A stretch of DNA of 64,000 bases, taken from assembly GCA_038237225.1 (NCBI GenBank), contig JBBRYX010000010.1, forward strand, positions 1-64,000, written 5' to 3'. The translations under genes were made by a program, and so were the position numbers. The notes below the pieces were generated by a model. It was not told the origin of the DNA. It did no database searches and saw nothing but the letters and a program-made list of their open reading frames with translations. Shown here piece by piece: positions 51,313 through 61,023 of this stretch. The DNA comes from DASVUC01 sp038237225. Lineage in GTDB: Bacteria; Planctomycetota; Phycisphaerae; Tepidisphaerales; Tepidisphaeraceae. Positions within the stretch are counted from its first letter, which is position 1. Each line of letters opens with the position of its first letter.

Positions 51313-51465
51313 TTATAGCTTAACGTATAGGTGAGACGCTCGCGACGCGGGAAAAGTTTCTTCGCTAACGATCTTCGCTTTCGACTCCGTTGCGCGTGCT
51401 GGGTCGCTGAGGATGAGTCGAATAAAATTCCCGCCAAATGTGATCCGGGACGTTAGACTTCGAGC

Positions 51466-52425
51466 ATGACTCGCACCTTCCTCATCGACACCGACACCGC
51501 GAGTGACGACGCTGTTGCACTGATCATGGCGCTGCGCCATCCGGGCGTCGAGGTTAAAGCCATCACCGTTGTCTCGGGGAATGTTCCGCTGGCGCAGGCG
51601 TGCACGAATGCGCTGTACACCGTAGAGCTTTGCGGAGCGAAGGCGCCGGTGTATGCCGGTGCGAGCAAACCGCTTCTTCACGGTGCGGAGTATGCGGATT
51701 GGTTCCATGGGAAAGACGGGCTCGGGGATCAAAATTATGAAGCGCCGCAATCGAAGGTCCGCCCTGAGCATGCGGTCGACGCGATCATCCGGACCGTGGC
51801 AGAAAATCCTCGGCTCACACTCGTGACGCTGGGGCCCCTCACGAATATCGCTCTCGCGCTTTCTAAAGCTCCGGGGATCGTGAAGCAGATCGAGCGCTGC
51901 ATCGTCATGGGCGGCAATCCTTGTTGCGAAGGAAATGTCACGCCGGCCGCGGAATTTAATATTTACGTTGATCCCGAAGCGGCGCAGATCGTGTTCAGTT
52001 CCGGGCTGAAGATCGAGATGGTTGGATGGCAGCTGTGCCGGGGCGATGCGAATGTTAAGGAAGAGGAGATTGCAATGATTCGGAAGATGGAGACGCCTCT
52101 GGCTCGGTTCGCGATGGACTGTAATCGTTCGGCCATTGCTGCGAACAAGGCGCAGACGGGGGAGATCGGGCTTGCGCTTCCGGATCCGGTGGCGATGGCG
52201 GTTGCTCTCGATGCTTCCATCGCCACGAGCGTCTCGCAACATCGAGTGGAAATCGAAACTGGCAGTGAGCTTACGCGCGGGCAGACGGTGGTCGACAAAT
52301 TGGACGTCGGCGGCGACGAACGTAACCGGGGGCGATGGAGCGAACGCACGGCTCGTCGATCATTGATTGTCTGGGGGATCGATATCCCGCGATGGAAAGA
52401 GCTCTTGTACGAGTCGTTGCGGTAG
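51466..52425 (+). CDS. Inosine-uridine-type nucleoside hydrolase
   Basis: 319 aa. The calcium-binding signature IDTDTASDDAVAL is at the N-terminus, with VTLGPLTNIALAL, IVMGGNPCCEGNVTPAAEFN and DPVAMAVALD completing the active site. These enzymes split nucleosides to base and ribose. No signal peptide is seen, so it is cytoplasmic. It stands alone on the plus strand and converges on the TMTC-like gene. Confidence 0.92.
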   Translation: MTRTFLIDTDTASDDAVALIMALRHPGVEVKAITVVSGNVPLAQACTNALYTVELCGAKAPVYAGASKPLLHGAEYADWFHGKDGLGDQNYEAPQSKVRPEHAVDAIIRTVAENPRLTLVTLGPLTNIALALSKAPGIVKQIERCIVMGGNPCCEGNVTPAAEFNIYVDPEAAQIVFSSGLKIEMVGWQLCRGDANVKEEEIAMIRKMETPLARFAMDCNRSAIAANKAQTGEIGLALPDPVAMAVALDASIATSVSQHRVEIETGSELTRGQTVVDKLDVGGDERNRGRWSERTARRSLIVWGIDIPRWKELLYESLR

Positions 52426-52432
52426 GGGGGGG

Positions 52433-54067
52433 TCAAGATCCTTTCAGACGTTGCATCGCTCGGTTGGCAAGCGCGTGGTCGGGATTCAGTCGCAGCGCTG
52501 CGTAAAACTCCTGAGCGGCTTCGTTGGTTCTGTTCTGCCCCTCGAGAACGAGCCCGAGATTGGCGTGCGCATCGGCGTAGCGGATGTCGAGCGCGATGGC
52601 GGCGCGCAGTTGATCCTCCGCCTCTTTCAGCCGTCCGAGCTGCGCGAGCGTGATCCCGAAGTTGTTTCGAGCTGCCGCGAGTTTTGGGTTTGCGTCGATG
52701 GATCGCTGGTATTCGTGAGATGCGCCGTCCATGTCACCGGTTCGACGCAGAAGATTTGCCAGGTTGAACCGGGTTGTGCCCGCAGGATGAATCGAGACCG
52801 CGGTCCGTGCGATAGAGAGTGCTTCCGGATACCGCTGTTGATCCGCAAGCGCGGTTGCCAGATGGTTGTACGCAAGCCAGTTGTCCGGGGTCACGGTTGC
52901 CGCCCGGCGGAAAAGTGTTTCGCTGTTCCGCCAGTGGCCGATTTGCCAAAACGTTAATGCAGTGAGAATGGCGAACAGGACGGTCGCGCCGGCAGTTGCC
53001 GGTCGCATCATTTGATCCGGGATACTCCAGACGATCATGATGAAGATCCCGAGCAGCGGCAGGTAGGTGTAACGATCGGCCATCGCTTGCTCGCCGACCT
53101 GTAAGATCCCGATTACGGGCACCAACATGATGACGTACCAGAGCCATCCGACTGCGAGCCAGGGCATTCGCCTGCGCGCTTGCAACACAAGAGCCGTGGT
53201 TGCGGCGAGCAGCAAAGCTGCGAGAGTTACCTCCCAAACCGGCCAGCCTTTTGGCATTGGATAGAAGACAGCCAAATCCACCGGCCAAGCCATTTTTATC
53301 AAGTATCGCGCGTAGGATACGATCGCGTTGGAGATTCGGAGACCAATCGGAACGGCATCAACGGATGCCACGGCTCCGGCGAAGCGCTGCACGATAAGAG
53401 TCACGACGGCCGAGGCGATGGCCATTGCCATGAGCGGAAGCTTCTCCAGTATAGCGCGTGTCACATCGCGTCGCTTCAGGGGCCACAAATCCAGGAGCAG
53501 CAAAATGAGAGGCAGGGTGAAGACCATGGGCTTTGCCAGCAGTGCCAACGCGAAGAGCGCTGTCAGCGTCCCGTACCATCGCCAATTGCTCTTGCTCGCA
53601 TAGCGCTCGTACGCGAGAAGCGTCAGGAGCATGAAGAAGGCGCTCAGCACGTCTTTGCGCTCCGCGACCCAGGCTACGGACTGCACATGCAGCGGATGCA
53701 GCGCGAAGAGTCCGGCGACGATCGCGCTTCTCCAGATCGCGCCGGTCATTCGCCGCAGCGCCAGGAACACCAGCACGGCGTTGGCCGCGTGCAGCACGAT
53801 GTTCATCAAGTGATGCAGACCGGCGCGATTTCCGAAGAGCTGCCAATCGAGCATGTGCGACAACCAAGTGACGGGATGCCAGTTGGCCGCTGCGCCGGTG
53901 GTGAATGCCCAGCGGATGTTGTCGATCGTAATTCCGCGCTGCACCTGCGCGTTGGCGGAAACATAATCGGGATCGTCGTAGCTGATGAACGGATAGCTTG
54001 TCGCTCGCCAGTAAACACTCAGCGTGACCGCAACGAGAACAGCGCAGATTGCCCAATCACGTTGCAT
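52433..54067 (-). CDS. TMTC-like membrane protein with TPR repeats
   Basis: 544 aa from the ATG at 54067. About ten transmembrane helices include the family mark HPLHVQSVAWVAERKDVLSA, as in TMTC/DUF1736 proteins, which relate to GT-C O-mannosyltransferases. The C-terminal third carries TPR units (DNWLAYNHLATALADQQRYP, NFGITLAQLGRLKEAEDQLR). It probably glycosylates or organises exported proteins. It overlaps the upstream GT2 gene by 11 bp and is the last gene of a five-gene operon. A paralogue starts the same operon. Confidence 0.82.
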   Translation of the reverse strand: MQRDWAICAVLVAVTLSVYWRATSYPFISYDDPDYVSANAQVQRGITIDNIRWAFTTGAAANWHPVTWLSHMLDWQLFGNRAGLHHLMNIVLHAANAVLVFLALRRMTGAIWRSAIVAGLFALHPLHVQSVAWVAERKDVLSAFFMLLTLLAYERYASKSNWRWYGTLTALFALALLAKPMVFTLPLILLLLDLWPLKRRDVTRAILEKLPLMAMAIASAVVTLIVQRFAGAVASVDAVPIGLRISNAIVSYARYLIKMAWPVDLAVFYPMPKGWPVWEVTLAALLLAATTALVLQARRRMPWLAVGWLWYVIMLVPVIGILQVGEQAMADRYTYLPLLGIFIMIVWSIPDQMMRPATAGATVLFAILTALTFWQIGHWRNSETLFRRAATVTPDNWLAYNHLATALADQQRYPEALSIARTAVSIHPAGTTRFNLANLLRRTGDMDGASHEYQRSIDANPKLAAARNNFGITLAQLGRLKEAEDQLRAAIALDIRYADAHANLGLVLEGQNRTNEAAQEFYAALRLNPDHALANRAMQRLKGS

Positions 54068-54827
54068 GCGGTTTCGGCTCTTGGGTTGGAAAATGTCTTG
54101 ATTGCACGATCCCCATCTTCGCCAGGCGAAATTCGAGCGCGGTCTTGATGCAGCCGATGCCATATCGCAGGCTTCTCGTGAAGTTGATTGAAGACGCTGC
54201 TTCGAAGTATTTCGTGGGGCAGCTTACTTCCGCGACGGTCTCTCCGAGCCACAGGATTTCAGCCAGAATCTGGTTGTCGAAGACGAAGTCGTTGGAGTTT
54301 TCCGAAAGCGGCAGCCTCTCCAGAAGCTTGCGTGAAAACGCGCGGTATCCGGTGTGGTATTCGGAAAGCTTGGAGCCAAGCAGGACGTTTTCCGCGAAGG
54401 TGAGAAACCGGTTCGCCATGTATTTCCAAATCGGCATTCCCCCGGCGAGGGCGTGTCCTCCAAGGATTCTCGACCCGATCACGCACGAGTACAAGCCGTT
54501 GGCAATCATGGCGCTCATCGCCGGGATCAGCTTCGGCGTGTACTGATAATCGGGATGCACCATGATCACGATGTCGGCGCCATGCTCCAGCGCCAGCCGG
54601 TAGCAGGTCTTCTGATTTCCGCCGTAGCCGAGGTTTGCGGGATGCGTATGCACCACGGTGTTCGGGAGGGTTCGCGCAACGGTTGTCGTCTCATCGCGGC
54701 TCGCATCATCCACGACGATCACCAGGTCCACTACGCCTTGCGCCATCACCTCCGCGTGGGTTTGCAGCAGCGTTTTGGCTGCATTGTACGCCGGCATCAC
54801 GACGACCACTTTCTGGTTACTGTGCAT
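54057..54827 (-). CDS. Family 2 glycosyltransferase (dolichyl-phosphate-mannose-synthase-like)
   Basis: 256 aa. MPAYNAAKTL, IVVDDASRDET, HPANLGYGGNQKTCYRLALE and IVMVHPDYQYTP match GT2 enzymes that load sugars onto polyprenyl phosphate. There is no clear C-terminal membrane helix. Its ends overlap both neighbours (11 bp each), so it is translationally coupled between the solute-binding protein and a TMTC-like protein. A lipid-linked sugar made here could serve the TMTC-type transferases. Confidence 0.88.
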   Translation of the reverse strand: MHSNQKVVVVMPAYNAAKTLLQTHAEVMAQGVVDLVIVVDDASRDETTTVARTLPNTVVHTHPANLGYGGNQKTCYRLALEHGADIVIMVHPDYQYTPKLIPAMSAMIANGLYSCVIGSRILGGHALAGGMPIWKYMANRFLTFAENVLLGSKLSEYHTGYRAFSRKLLERLPLSENSNDFVFDNQILAEILWLGETVAEVSCPTKYFEAASSINFTRSLRYGIGCIKTALEFRLAKMGIVQSRHFPTQEPKPHAT

Positions 54828-56259
54828 GTGCCGTCGCCCGTTTCTGCTCAGCCGCCTGTCGCAACTGCGCGTACTCCTGACGAAACTGCTGCTGCAACTT
54901 CCGTCGCTCCTCCAACTTTTCCAAAGGGCTCAGCTTTGCCCACGCTTGTCCCAGATCGATCGCCTGCCGCTGGTTCAGGGGAAACATACCGAGCGACAGA
55001 TCGAGGACTGTGGCATCTGCCGAGGCCAATATCGCGGCCCGCGTTTCCCGCAACTCTTCCAGAAGATCGATGCAACTGATCTCGATCAGGTCCGGGATCA
55101 CCGGTAATGTTTTCTTTCTCGATGCTGAAGAGTTGAAGCTGTCGGCGGCGCCAAAGGGATTGACCGTCTCCGTAAAGTTTACCGGATTGGCATAAACGCT
55201 GGGCACGATCGGCAGACGCCTGAGGGAACTGGAACGAGGCCCTCCGGGCGTTCCCGCGCGTGTGATCCAGAGGCGCTGCCCGCGCTCGCTCAACAGAAAC
55301 TCAATGAATCGCCTGGCGACCTCCGGATGTGGAGCGCCCTTGACCATCCCCACGGGCTCGGGGTTGACTGACGTGGCGCCGGCGGGTTCGACATAGCCCA
55401 AGCGTTCTTCACCGACCGCTTCGATCTGCGCCCGCGCCTGGAAGTCGATCGCGAGTCCGGCCGCCACATCCCCGCTGCTGACCCAGCCGGCAACCGCCGT
55501 TCCGGAGTCGTTGAAGATTCTGGCGTTGGATGAGATTTGACGAATCGATCCCATTCCTTGCGCCCATCCGACGTCTTCGCTGCGCCCGATCAGCTTCGCA
55601 TCCTCCATCGCGCGTTCAATCATCACCATGAAAACGGAACGGGCGACCCCGCTGCGGGTTGGATCGGTCAGGACGATCCAGCCGCGATACTTCGGGTCCT
55701 TCAGATCATCCCACTTGAGAGGCTCGGGCAAGCCCAGGCGCTTGAGAACATCCTTGTTGTAGACGATGCCAAAGCTCGAAAGGGCCGTACCGAACCAGGT
55801 TGGGGGGGATGATTGGTCGTAAAGCGCGAGCCCTCCCAGCTCGCGTTTCGGATAGGCGGCCGTCATCACGTTCGGCGGAAGAACTACCCCTTCCATTACG
55901 TCTTCGCGCTTAAGTTCGACATCATGCAGATAATCGCCGCCGCCCCATACGACATCGACGTTGTAGGTGCCGAGTTTCTGGTACACGCTCTCTTTGCCGG
56001 CTCGGAGATACCGCACGATGTCGTTGGCCGACAGGGCTCGGTAATCCATTTCGATAGCTTGTCCGAACTTCTCTCGATGCCATGCGCCAAAGGCGTCGCC
56101 GAATTCTCGCCGGATAGACTCTGCGTGGGGCGTCAGGACCACCAGCGAAATCGCATCTTCACTTCGCTTCCCCTCCGAAGGCGCGTGGATCAATCCGCGC
56201 AAGACGAACGGCGCCGCGAGCACCACCAAGAACAGGATGATTGGAATGACTCGCGGCAT
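54817..56259 (-). CDS. Extracellular solute-binding protein (iron/polyamine type) with C-terminal extension
   Basis: 480 aa. An N-terminal hydrophobic segment without a clear cleavage site (VIPIILFLVVLAAPFVLRGL) suggests membrane anchoring. The periplasmic binding fold follows (YNVDVVWGGGDYLHDVELKR, IVYNKDVLKRLGLPEPLKWD, RFIEFLLSERGQRLWITRAG). The last ~100 residues are a helical extension rich in Gln/Arg (LEERRKLQQQFRQEYAQL). The ABC ATPase gene is upstream, but no permease gene is in the cluster. The ligand is unknown. Confidence 0.82.
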   Translation of the reverse strand: MPRVIPIILFLVVLAAPFVLRGLIHAPSEGKRSEDAISLVVLTPHAESIRREFGDAFGAWHREKFGQAIEMDYRALSANDIVRYLRAGKESVYQKLGTYNVDVVWGGGDYLHDVELKREDVMEGVVLPPNVMTAAYPKRELGGLALYDQSSPPTWFGTALSSFGIVYNKDVLKRLGLPEPLKWDDLKDPKYRGWIVLTDPTRSGVARSVFMVMIERAMEDAKLIGRSEDVGWAQGMGSIRQISSNARIFNDSGTAVAGWVSSGDVAAGLAIDFQARAQIEAVGEERLGYVEPAGATSVNPEPVGMVKGAPHPEVARRFIEFLLSERGQRLWITRAGTPGGPRSSSLRRLPIVPSVYANPVNFTETVNPFGAADSFNSSASRKKTLPVIPDLIEISCIDLLEELRETRAAILASADATVLDLSLGMFPLNQRQAIDLGQAWAKLSPLEKLEERRKLQQQFRQEYAQLRQAAEQKRATAHAQ

Positions 56260-56307
56260 CTCGGAGCTTTTCTAGTTCAGATCTCCCTGGGTTTTTGGAG
56301 CTTTCAA

Positions 56308-56325
56308 CACGGGCAAATGCCCGTG
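56308..56325. repeat. Short hairpin repeat CACGGGC-AAAT-GCCCGTG
   Basis: A 7-bp stem with a 4-base loop lies in the 74-bp gap between the ABC ATPase and solute-binding-protein genes. It is related to the hairpin at 17859-17877. It could stabilise the upstream part of the operon mRNA. Confidence 0.7.
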
Positions 56326-56333
56326 CCACGCCT

Positions 56334-57419
56334 TCATTCCCGAAGCACCACGACGGCCTCGGGATCGAATTCCACCATGACCTCATCGGCCACATCGAAG
56401 ATTGGAGGGGTGCTGATCACGCGAACCTGTAAACCGTTGACCGCCAGGACATGCTCCATCGCGTCGCCGAGGAATGTGCTCTCGACTGTTTTGGCGACGA
56501 AGCGATTTCGTCCCTGCACGAAATCGTCATCATCTTCCTGCACGCGGTATCCCAACGGCGCGCGAATCACCCGCATCTGCTCCGGTCTGACCACGACCGT
56601 CACCTTTTCCGGCAGGGCCACTTCACTGAAGCCCATCACCATCCCGAGGGCGGTCTGCAATCTCACGAGCCCGCGCTCCTGCTCCAGCACGCGGCCTTCG
56701 AAGAGGTTTGTCTGCCCGATGAACTCCGCGACGAAGCGGTTCGCGGGCTTCTGATACAACTCCGCGGGCGTCCCCACCTGCGCGATGCGTCCGTTCTTCA
56801 TCACTGCGATCCGATCCGCGATCGACAGCGCTTCCTTCTGGTCGTGCGTCACGTAGATCGTGGTGACGCCGCTGCGCTTGCACATTTTTCGGATCTCCGA
56901 GCGCATCTCATTGCGCAGCTTGGCATCCAGGTTTGACAAAGGCTCATCGAGCAACAGGCAATCGGGCTTTACCGCGAGCGCCCGCGCCAGGGCCACCCGC
57001 TGCTGCTGTCCGCCGGAGAGTTGATTTGGCTTCCGACCACCGAGCCCCTCGAGCTGCACGAGGCGCAGTGCTTCGGTCACGCTGGCATCGCGCTGGGCGC
57101 GCGGGACCGATCTGACATCCAGTCCGAACCCCACATTGTCGCTCACGGTCAGGTGCGGCCAGAGCGCATAGCTTTGGAAAACCATCACCGCGTTGCGATG
57201 TTGCGTATCCAGCGCCGTTACATCCCGGCCGCTGAAAAAAACCTTGCCGTCGCTCGCCTCCAACAACCCGGCGATGATCCTGAGCAAAGTGCTTTTCCCA
57301 CACCCGCTGGGGCCGAGCAGGAAAAACAGCTCGCCCTCGCGGATCTCCAGGTTCACATCAGCCAGCGCCGTAATCTCGTCGAAACGCTTGCTTACATTGT
57401 TAAGCCCGACGGAATTCAT
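56334..57419 (-). CDS. ABC transporter ATP-binding protein (PotA/FbpC type)
   Basis: 361 aa from the ATG at 57419. Walker A GPSGCGKST, signature LSGGQQQRVALARAL, Walker B CLLLDEPLSNLDAKLR and the H-loop YVTHDQKEAL are all present. A TOBE-type C-terminal domain covers about residues 240-361. It resembles ATPases for iron, sulfate, spermidine or sugar import. The solute-binding gene follows, but the expected membrane permease is missing from the neighbourhood, so it may pair with a permease encoded elsewhere. Confidence 0.9.
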   Translation of the reverse strand: MNSVGLNNVSKRFDEITALADVNLEIREGELFFLLGPSGCGKSTLLRIIAGLLEASDGKVFFSGRDVTALDTQHRNAVMVFQSYALWPHLTVSDNVGFGLDVRSVPRAQRDASVTEALRLVQLEGLGGRKPNQLSGGQQQRVALARALAVKPDCLLLDEPLSNLDAKLRNEMRSEIRKMCKRSGVTTIYVTHDQKEALSIADRIAVMKNGRIAQVGTPAELYQKPANRFVAEFIGQTNLFEGRVLEQERGLVRLQTALGMVMGFSEVALPEKVTVVVRPEQMRVIRAPLGYRVQEDDDDFVQGRNRFVAKTVESTFLGDAMEHVLAVNGLQVRVISTPPIFDVADEVMVEFDPEAVVVLRE

Positions 57420-57460
57420 TGTCTCGGATTGTAGCGATGGCGGGAGATTCCTCACGCGCC

Positions 57461-59734
57461 CTATCGCGAGGGCTGGGTGGTTGCGCCGATGAACACCTCG
57501 GCTGTCTGGCCGCGCTCAGTTCTAATGCCTGTGTATGGGGAAGCGCGCATCGTCGCCGGACGGCTGCGGCTTCTCGCCGTCGTACTCCTCGTGGTGCTTG
57601 CTCTTGTCGCGGCCTGGAACCTCGCTGACCACGCCTGCATCGCCTCTTTCAATCCCGGCGCGTTGGGGTTGAGTCGCATCGCCAGATCCAGGTGTTCTCC
57701 CGCGGGACGGAGGTTTCCCGCGTCGGTCTGCATGATCGCCAGATTGATCAGCGCTTCGACGTTGGAAGGGTCGTTGCGAAAGGCGGTGGCGAATTGGCTT
57801 GCCGCCTCGGGCAGCTTCCCATGCGCCTTCAGGTACTTGCCAAAAGCGACTCGCGCGGTCGAACCGCTGGGATTCACCTTCACCGCATCGGCATACTCCG
57901 CCATCGCCTCCTCTTTGCGACCCAGCGCGTCGAGCGTCGTTGCAAGCGTGCGATGCAGGTTGGATCGGTTGACGCGAGACACATTTTGATCCTTCTCGGT
58001 AACCGCAATCGCCAGCCGCAGCATCGTCTCCGCTTCGGCATACTGCTTTTTCTGAATCAGCGCCTGCGCCAGGTTCGACATCGATGACCAGCTCTTTGGA
58101 TTGATGGCCAGCGACTTGCGGAATTTATCCATCGCGGCGTCAACGTCGCCGCGCATATAGAGCGTTTGCCCCCAGTTGTTGTACGCCGCGTCGTAGTCAG
58201 GCTTGAGCCGGACAGCGTCTTGGAAATCCTTCGCGGCCTCATCCAGCAGTTGGACGCTCTCATTGACATCGTGATCGCCCGGCTTGCCCGCGTCAGACAT
58301 CAACGCGGTTCCGAGGTTGTACCGCGCAACCCAGGAATGCGGATTCTTATTGACGGTATCCCGAAAGAGCGGAATGTCACCGGTGAAAACCTCGGCGCGC
58401 ACGAAACTCATCCCGCTGAGAATCACCAAAACCGCGGCGCTCAGCGCAAAGGGCAGCGGCCGGTGTCCTGTAACTTCACCCGCGGCCGGTGTGTTGCCGC
58501 CCAGCGCCCTGGCCGCGATGGACACGACTCCCGCAAGCAGCGCGGGTGATGCCAAGTACTGGAAGTGATCGGCCACATACGAATACCGCATCGGAAAGAC
58601 ATCGACGAATCCCAGCGCCGGCACTAGAACGCCGCAGAAAATCAGCGCGGCCGTCACCGGCGCTCGACCGATGCGATTCCGCAGCCCGAACAACGCGCCG
58701 AGCACCGTCAGCACACCGGCGGGAAAGATCCACTGCCAAACCTGGCCGGGGTCGAGATTCCACTTGGGATAGAAGAACATCAGCGGCCAAGGGGCGAGAA
58801 TGGTGCGGGCATAAAACCAGATGGCCCGTCCGGCCAGCAGAATGCGCTGCGCTTGCGTCAGATCCCAATCCGGGCCGCGGGCACCGACGTTGGTCTTTTC
58901 CAGATGCGCCGTCACGCTGGCCAGCACGATGCCGATCACGAAGAAGGGGACCATCGCCATCCAATGGCGCTTGGGGATCCTCCCGCGCTTCCACCAGATC
59001 AGGAGCAACGTGACCGCCGGCATCGAGCAGGCGATCGTCTTCGACAGCATCGCGCACGCGAACAACGCCAGCGACAGCAGGACCCTGTTCCAGGGGAACG
59101 GGCGATTCTCGTCGTCAGGTTCGTCGATTCTTTCGGCCGGCAAGGTGCTGAGATATGCCCAGATGGAAGCATAGAAAAAAACGGCGGCCAGCACGTTCTT
59201 TCGCTCGCTGATCCACGCGGCACTTTCCACTTGCATCGGATGGAGCGCCCAAATCGCTGCCACCAGCCAGGCCCCCGGCACCTCGAGCTTTCGCAGCAGG
59301 AACCACAGCAGGGCGGCGGCAATCCCATGCAGCACGACGTTGGTGATGTGGAAGACGAGAGGATCCAGCTCGCCGTTCGCGTTGGCCGAAAGCTGCGACT
59401 CGATCCAGTACGTCGTGTGCGTCAGCGGGTAGTACTGCGGTGGGTAGAACATACCCGGAACCCGCGAGCGCTCGCCTGGGGAAAACCAGATTGCACTCAG
59501 CCCCTCTGGCGTGCGGAGAGTTGCGTTCTTTTCCACATGCCGGTCATCATCCCAAATAAATTTGCCGCGGATCGCGGGAGAATAGACCGTTAGCAACGCA
59601 AGCAGCAGCACGCCGCCCCAAAGGGCGAAGTCCTTTGCCGACTTCGCTTCGCCGGGAGAATTCAACACGAGTTTTTCGCCGGCCTGTTCGACTCCAGCCT
59701 GTTCTGAATCTGGTTTATCCTGTTGTTCGGTCAT
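57461..59734 (-). CDS. TMTC-like membrane protein with TPR repeats, large form
   Basis: 757 aa. A hydrophilic N-terminus of ~35 residues is followed by about ten helices with the family mark HPMQVESAAWISERKNVLAA. A TPR domain follows (about 480-700; for example NWGQTLYMRGDVDAAMDKFR, then EAETMLRLAIAV). It is paralogous to the protein of 52433-54067. It is the first gene of a minus-strand operon with ABC ATPase, solute-binding protein, GT2 and the second TMTC-like gene. The C-terminus ends in a Ser/Thr/Arg-rich stretch (ASTTRSTTARSRS) of low complexity. Confidence 0.82.
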   Translation of the reverse strand: MTEQQDKPDSEQAGVEQAGEKLVLNSPGEAKSAKDFALWGGVLLLALLTVYSPAIRGKFIWDDDRHVEKNATLRTPEGLSAIWFSPGERSRVPGMFYPPQYYPLTHTTYWIESQLSANANGELDPLVFHITNVVLHGIAAALLWFLLRKLEVPGAWLVAAIWALHPMQVESAAWISERKNVLAAVFFYASIWAYLSTLPAERIDEPDDENRPFPWNRVLLSLALFACAMLSKTIACSMPAVTLLLIWWKRGRIPKRHWMAMVPFFVIGIVLASVTAHLEKTNVGARGPDWDLTQAQRILLAGRAIWFYARTILAPWPLMFFYPKWNLDPGQVWQWIFPAGVLTVLGALFGLRNRIGRAPVTAALIFCGVLVPALGFVDVFPMRYSYVADHFQYLASPALLAGVVSIAARALGGNTPAAGEVTGHRPLPFALSAAVLVILSGMSFVRAEVFTGDIPLFRDTVNKNPHSWVARYNLGTALMSDAGKPGDHDVNESVQLLDEAAKDFQDAVRLKPDYDAAYNNWGQTLYMRGDVDAAMDKFRKSLAINPKSWSSMSNLAQALIQKKQYAEAETMLRLAIAVTEKDQNVSRVNRSNLHRTLATTLDALGRKEEAMAEYADAVKVNPSGSTARVAFGKYLKAHGKLPEAASQFATAFRNDPSNVEALINLAIMQTDAGNLRPAGEHLDLAMRLNPNAPGLKEAMQAWSARFQAATRASTTRSTTARSRSRPATMRASPYTGIRTERGQTAEVFIGATTQPSR

Positions 59735-59821
59735 GTGCCGCGAAAGTTTACGCTCCTTCGGCTAAAATGCACCGCTCGCAGTCGCGTCCGTCCTGTTTGG
59801 CTCTTTCATGTGTCAGGCACT

Positions 59822-60958
59822 ATGACCCCAATTGCCACCACCGATCCGATTAACGCTCAGATTCTTGCCGTTTCTGAAGACAAGATTCAGGGATTCCAGA
59901 TTGATCCTCTGGGCGAGATTTCGCGAATCTGCGGCGTTGAGCTTCCCACCGTCGTCGACCGTCTTTCCGCGATGCTTCGCGCCGGCACCATTCGGCGAAT
60001 ACGGCAGACGCTCATGGCCACCAACCTGGCGCAGGGTGCGCTCGTCGCCTGGGAAGTGCCTGAAGAGAAGCTTCAGTCGGCGTTCGACTGGATGTTTCAG
60101 CAGGACCCGTCCTCCGGTCACGTCGTGATTCGATCGACGGATACGCAAACGGCAGGCAGCAAATACCGGTTGTGGACGACCCTCAAGGTGCCGCAGGGGT
60201 TCTCCCTGAAGAAGCATGCCGATTTTCTGGTCGGGAAAACCGGAGCAACCGCATACAAGCTCCTCCCGGCGAAAAACCTTTTCGCGCTCGGCGTTGGCCA
60301 TGTTCGACGGCGTGGAATGGAACCCGGCAGCAAATCGCCGGAACCCGCCGAGGTCCTGCACACGAACATCGTGGCACTAACTGATGAAGAGTGGAGGGTG
60401 CTGATTGCGCTGAAGAAGGAATTCGCGCCGGAGGAGATTGAATCATCGCGCTTGCCATCCCGGTCATTCTGGTCGGCGCGTGCCGCGGAAGCAGGCGTGG
60501 CGATTGGGTCGTTCCACGGGATCGCCAAATCACTCAACGACCGCGGCGTCATCGGCCGGTTCTCCACGTTTCTGGAGCATGTGAAACAACTGAAGACCGG
60601 CGAGCAGGTGACCCGGTACAACGCGCTCTTTCACTGGGCGGTCCCGCCGGGGCGGGAGCTTGATGCCGGTCAGCAGGTCGGGCGATTTCATATCATGACG
60701 CACGCATACTGGCGCGAGGCCGGACCGGAATTTAATGACGTTAATATCATGGGTGTCGCCCACGGCACGGATAAGCAGCTCGTGCTCGCGCACAAAGCGG
60801 CAATCGACCGGCATCTCGTGGAGTCGGGAATTGCGGTCCGATATAGCAACGTCTTCTGGGGCGGTCGAAGTGAGATCAAGCCGAGCGAGATTTCACCGAT
60901 TGCTTATCGTGATTTTTGCGAGCAGCAGGGGATTGATCCGAATATGATGTGCGACTGA
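59822..60958 (+). CDS. Siroheme-decarboxylase-like (AhbA/AhbB, Lrp/AsnC-type) fused duplicate
   Basis: 378 aa from the ATG at 59822. Two similar halves each begin with a winged-helix-like segment (SRICGVELPTVVDRLSAMLR with GTIRRIRQT; AEAGVAIGSFHGIAKSLNDR with GVIGRFSTF). Each continues into an AsnC/ligand-type ferredoxin-like fold (ALVAWEVPEEKLQSAFDWM; ALFHWAVPPGRELDAGQQVG). This is the pattern of siroheme decarboxylase subunits, which act in the alternative heme or heme d1 pathways; AhbA and AhbB are normally separate proteins. A hemL gene lies three genes downstream on the opposite strand. A transcription regulator of the Lrp family remains possible. Confidence 0.6.
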   Translation: MTPIATTDPINAQILAVSEDKIQGFQIDPLGEISRICGVELPTVVDRLSAMLRAGTIRRIRQTLMATNLAQGALVAWEVPEEKLQSAFDWMFQQDPSSGHVVIRSTDTQTAGSKYRLWTTLKVPQGFSLKKHADFLVGKTGATAYKLLPAKNLFALGVGHVRRRGMEPGSKSPEPAEVLHTNIVALTDEEWRVLIALKKEFAPEEIESSRLPSRSFWSARAAEAGVAIGSFHGIAKSLNDRGVIGRFSTFLEHVKQLKTGEQVTRYNALFHWAVPPGRELDAGQQVGRFHIMTHAYWREAGPEFNDVNIMGVAHGTDKQLVLAHKAAIDRHLVESGIAVRYSNVFWGGRSEIKPSEISPIAYRDFCEQQGIDPNMMCD

Positions 60959-61023
60959 ATTGTTCGGCCACGGTCAGGATTCCAAGGGGAGCGCTTCAGA
61001 TTGCGAGGCGCCCGCGGATTACG

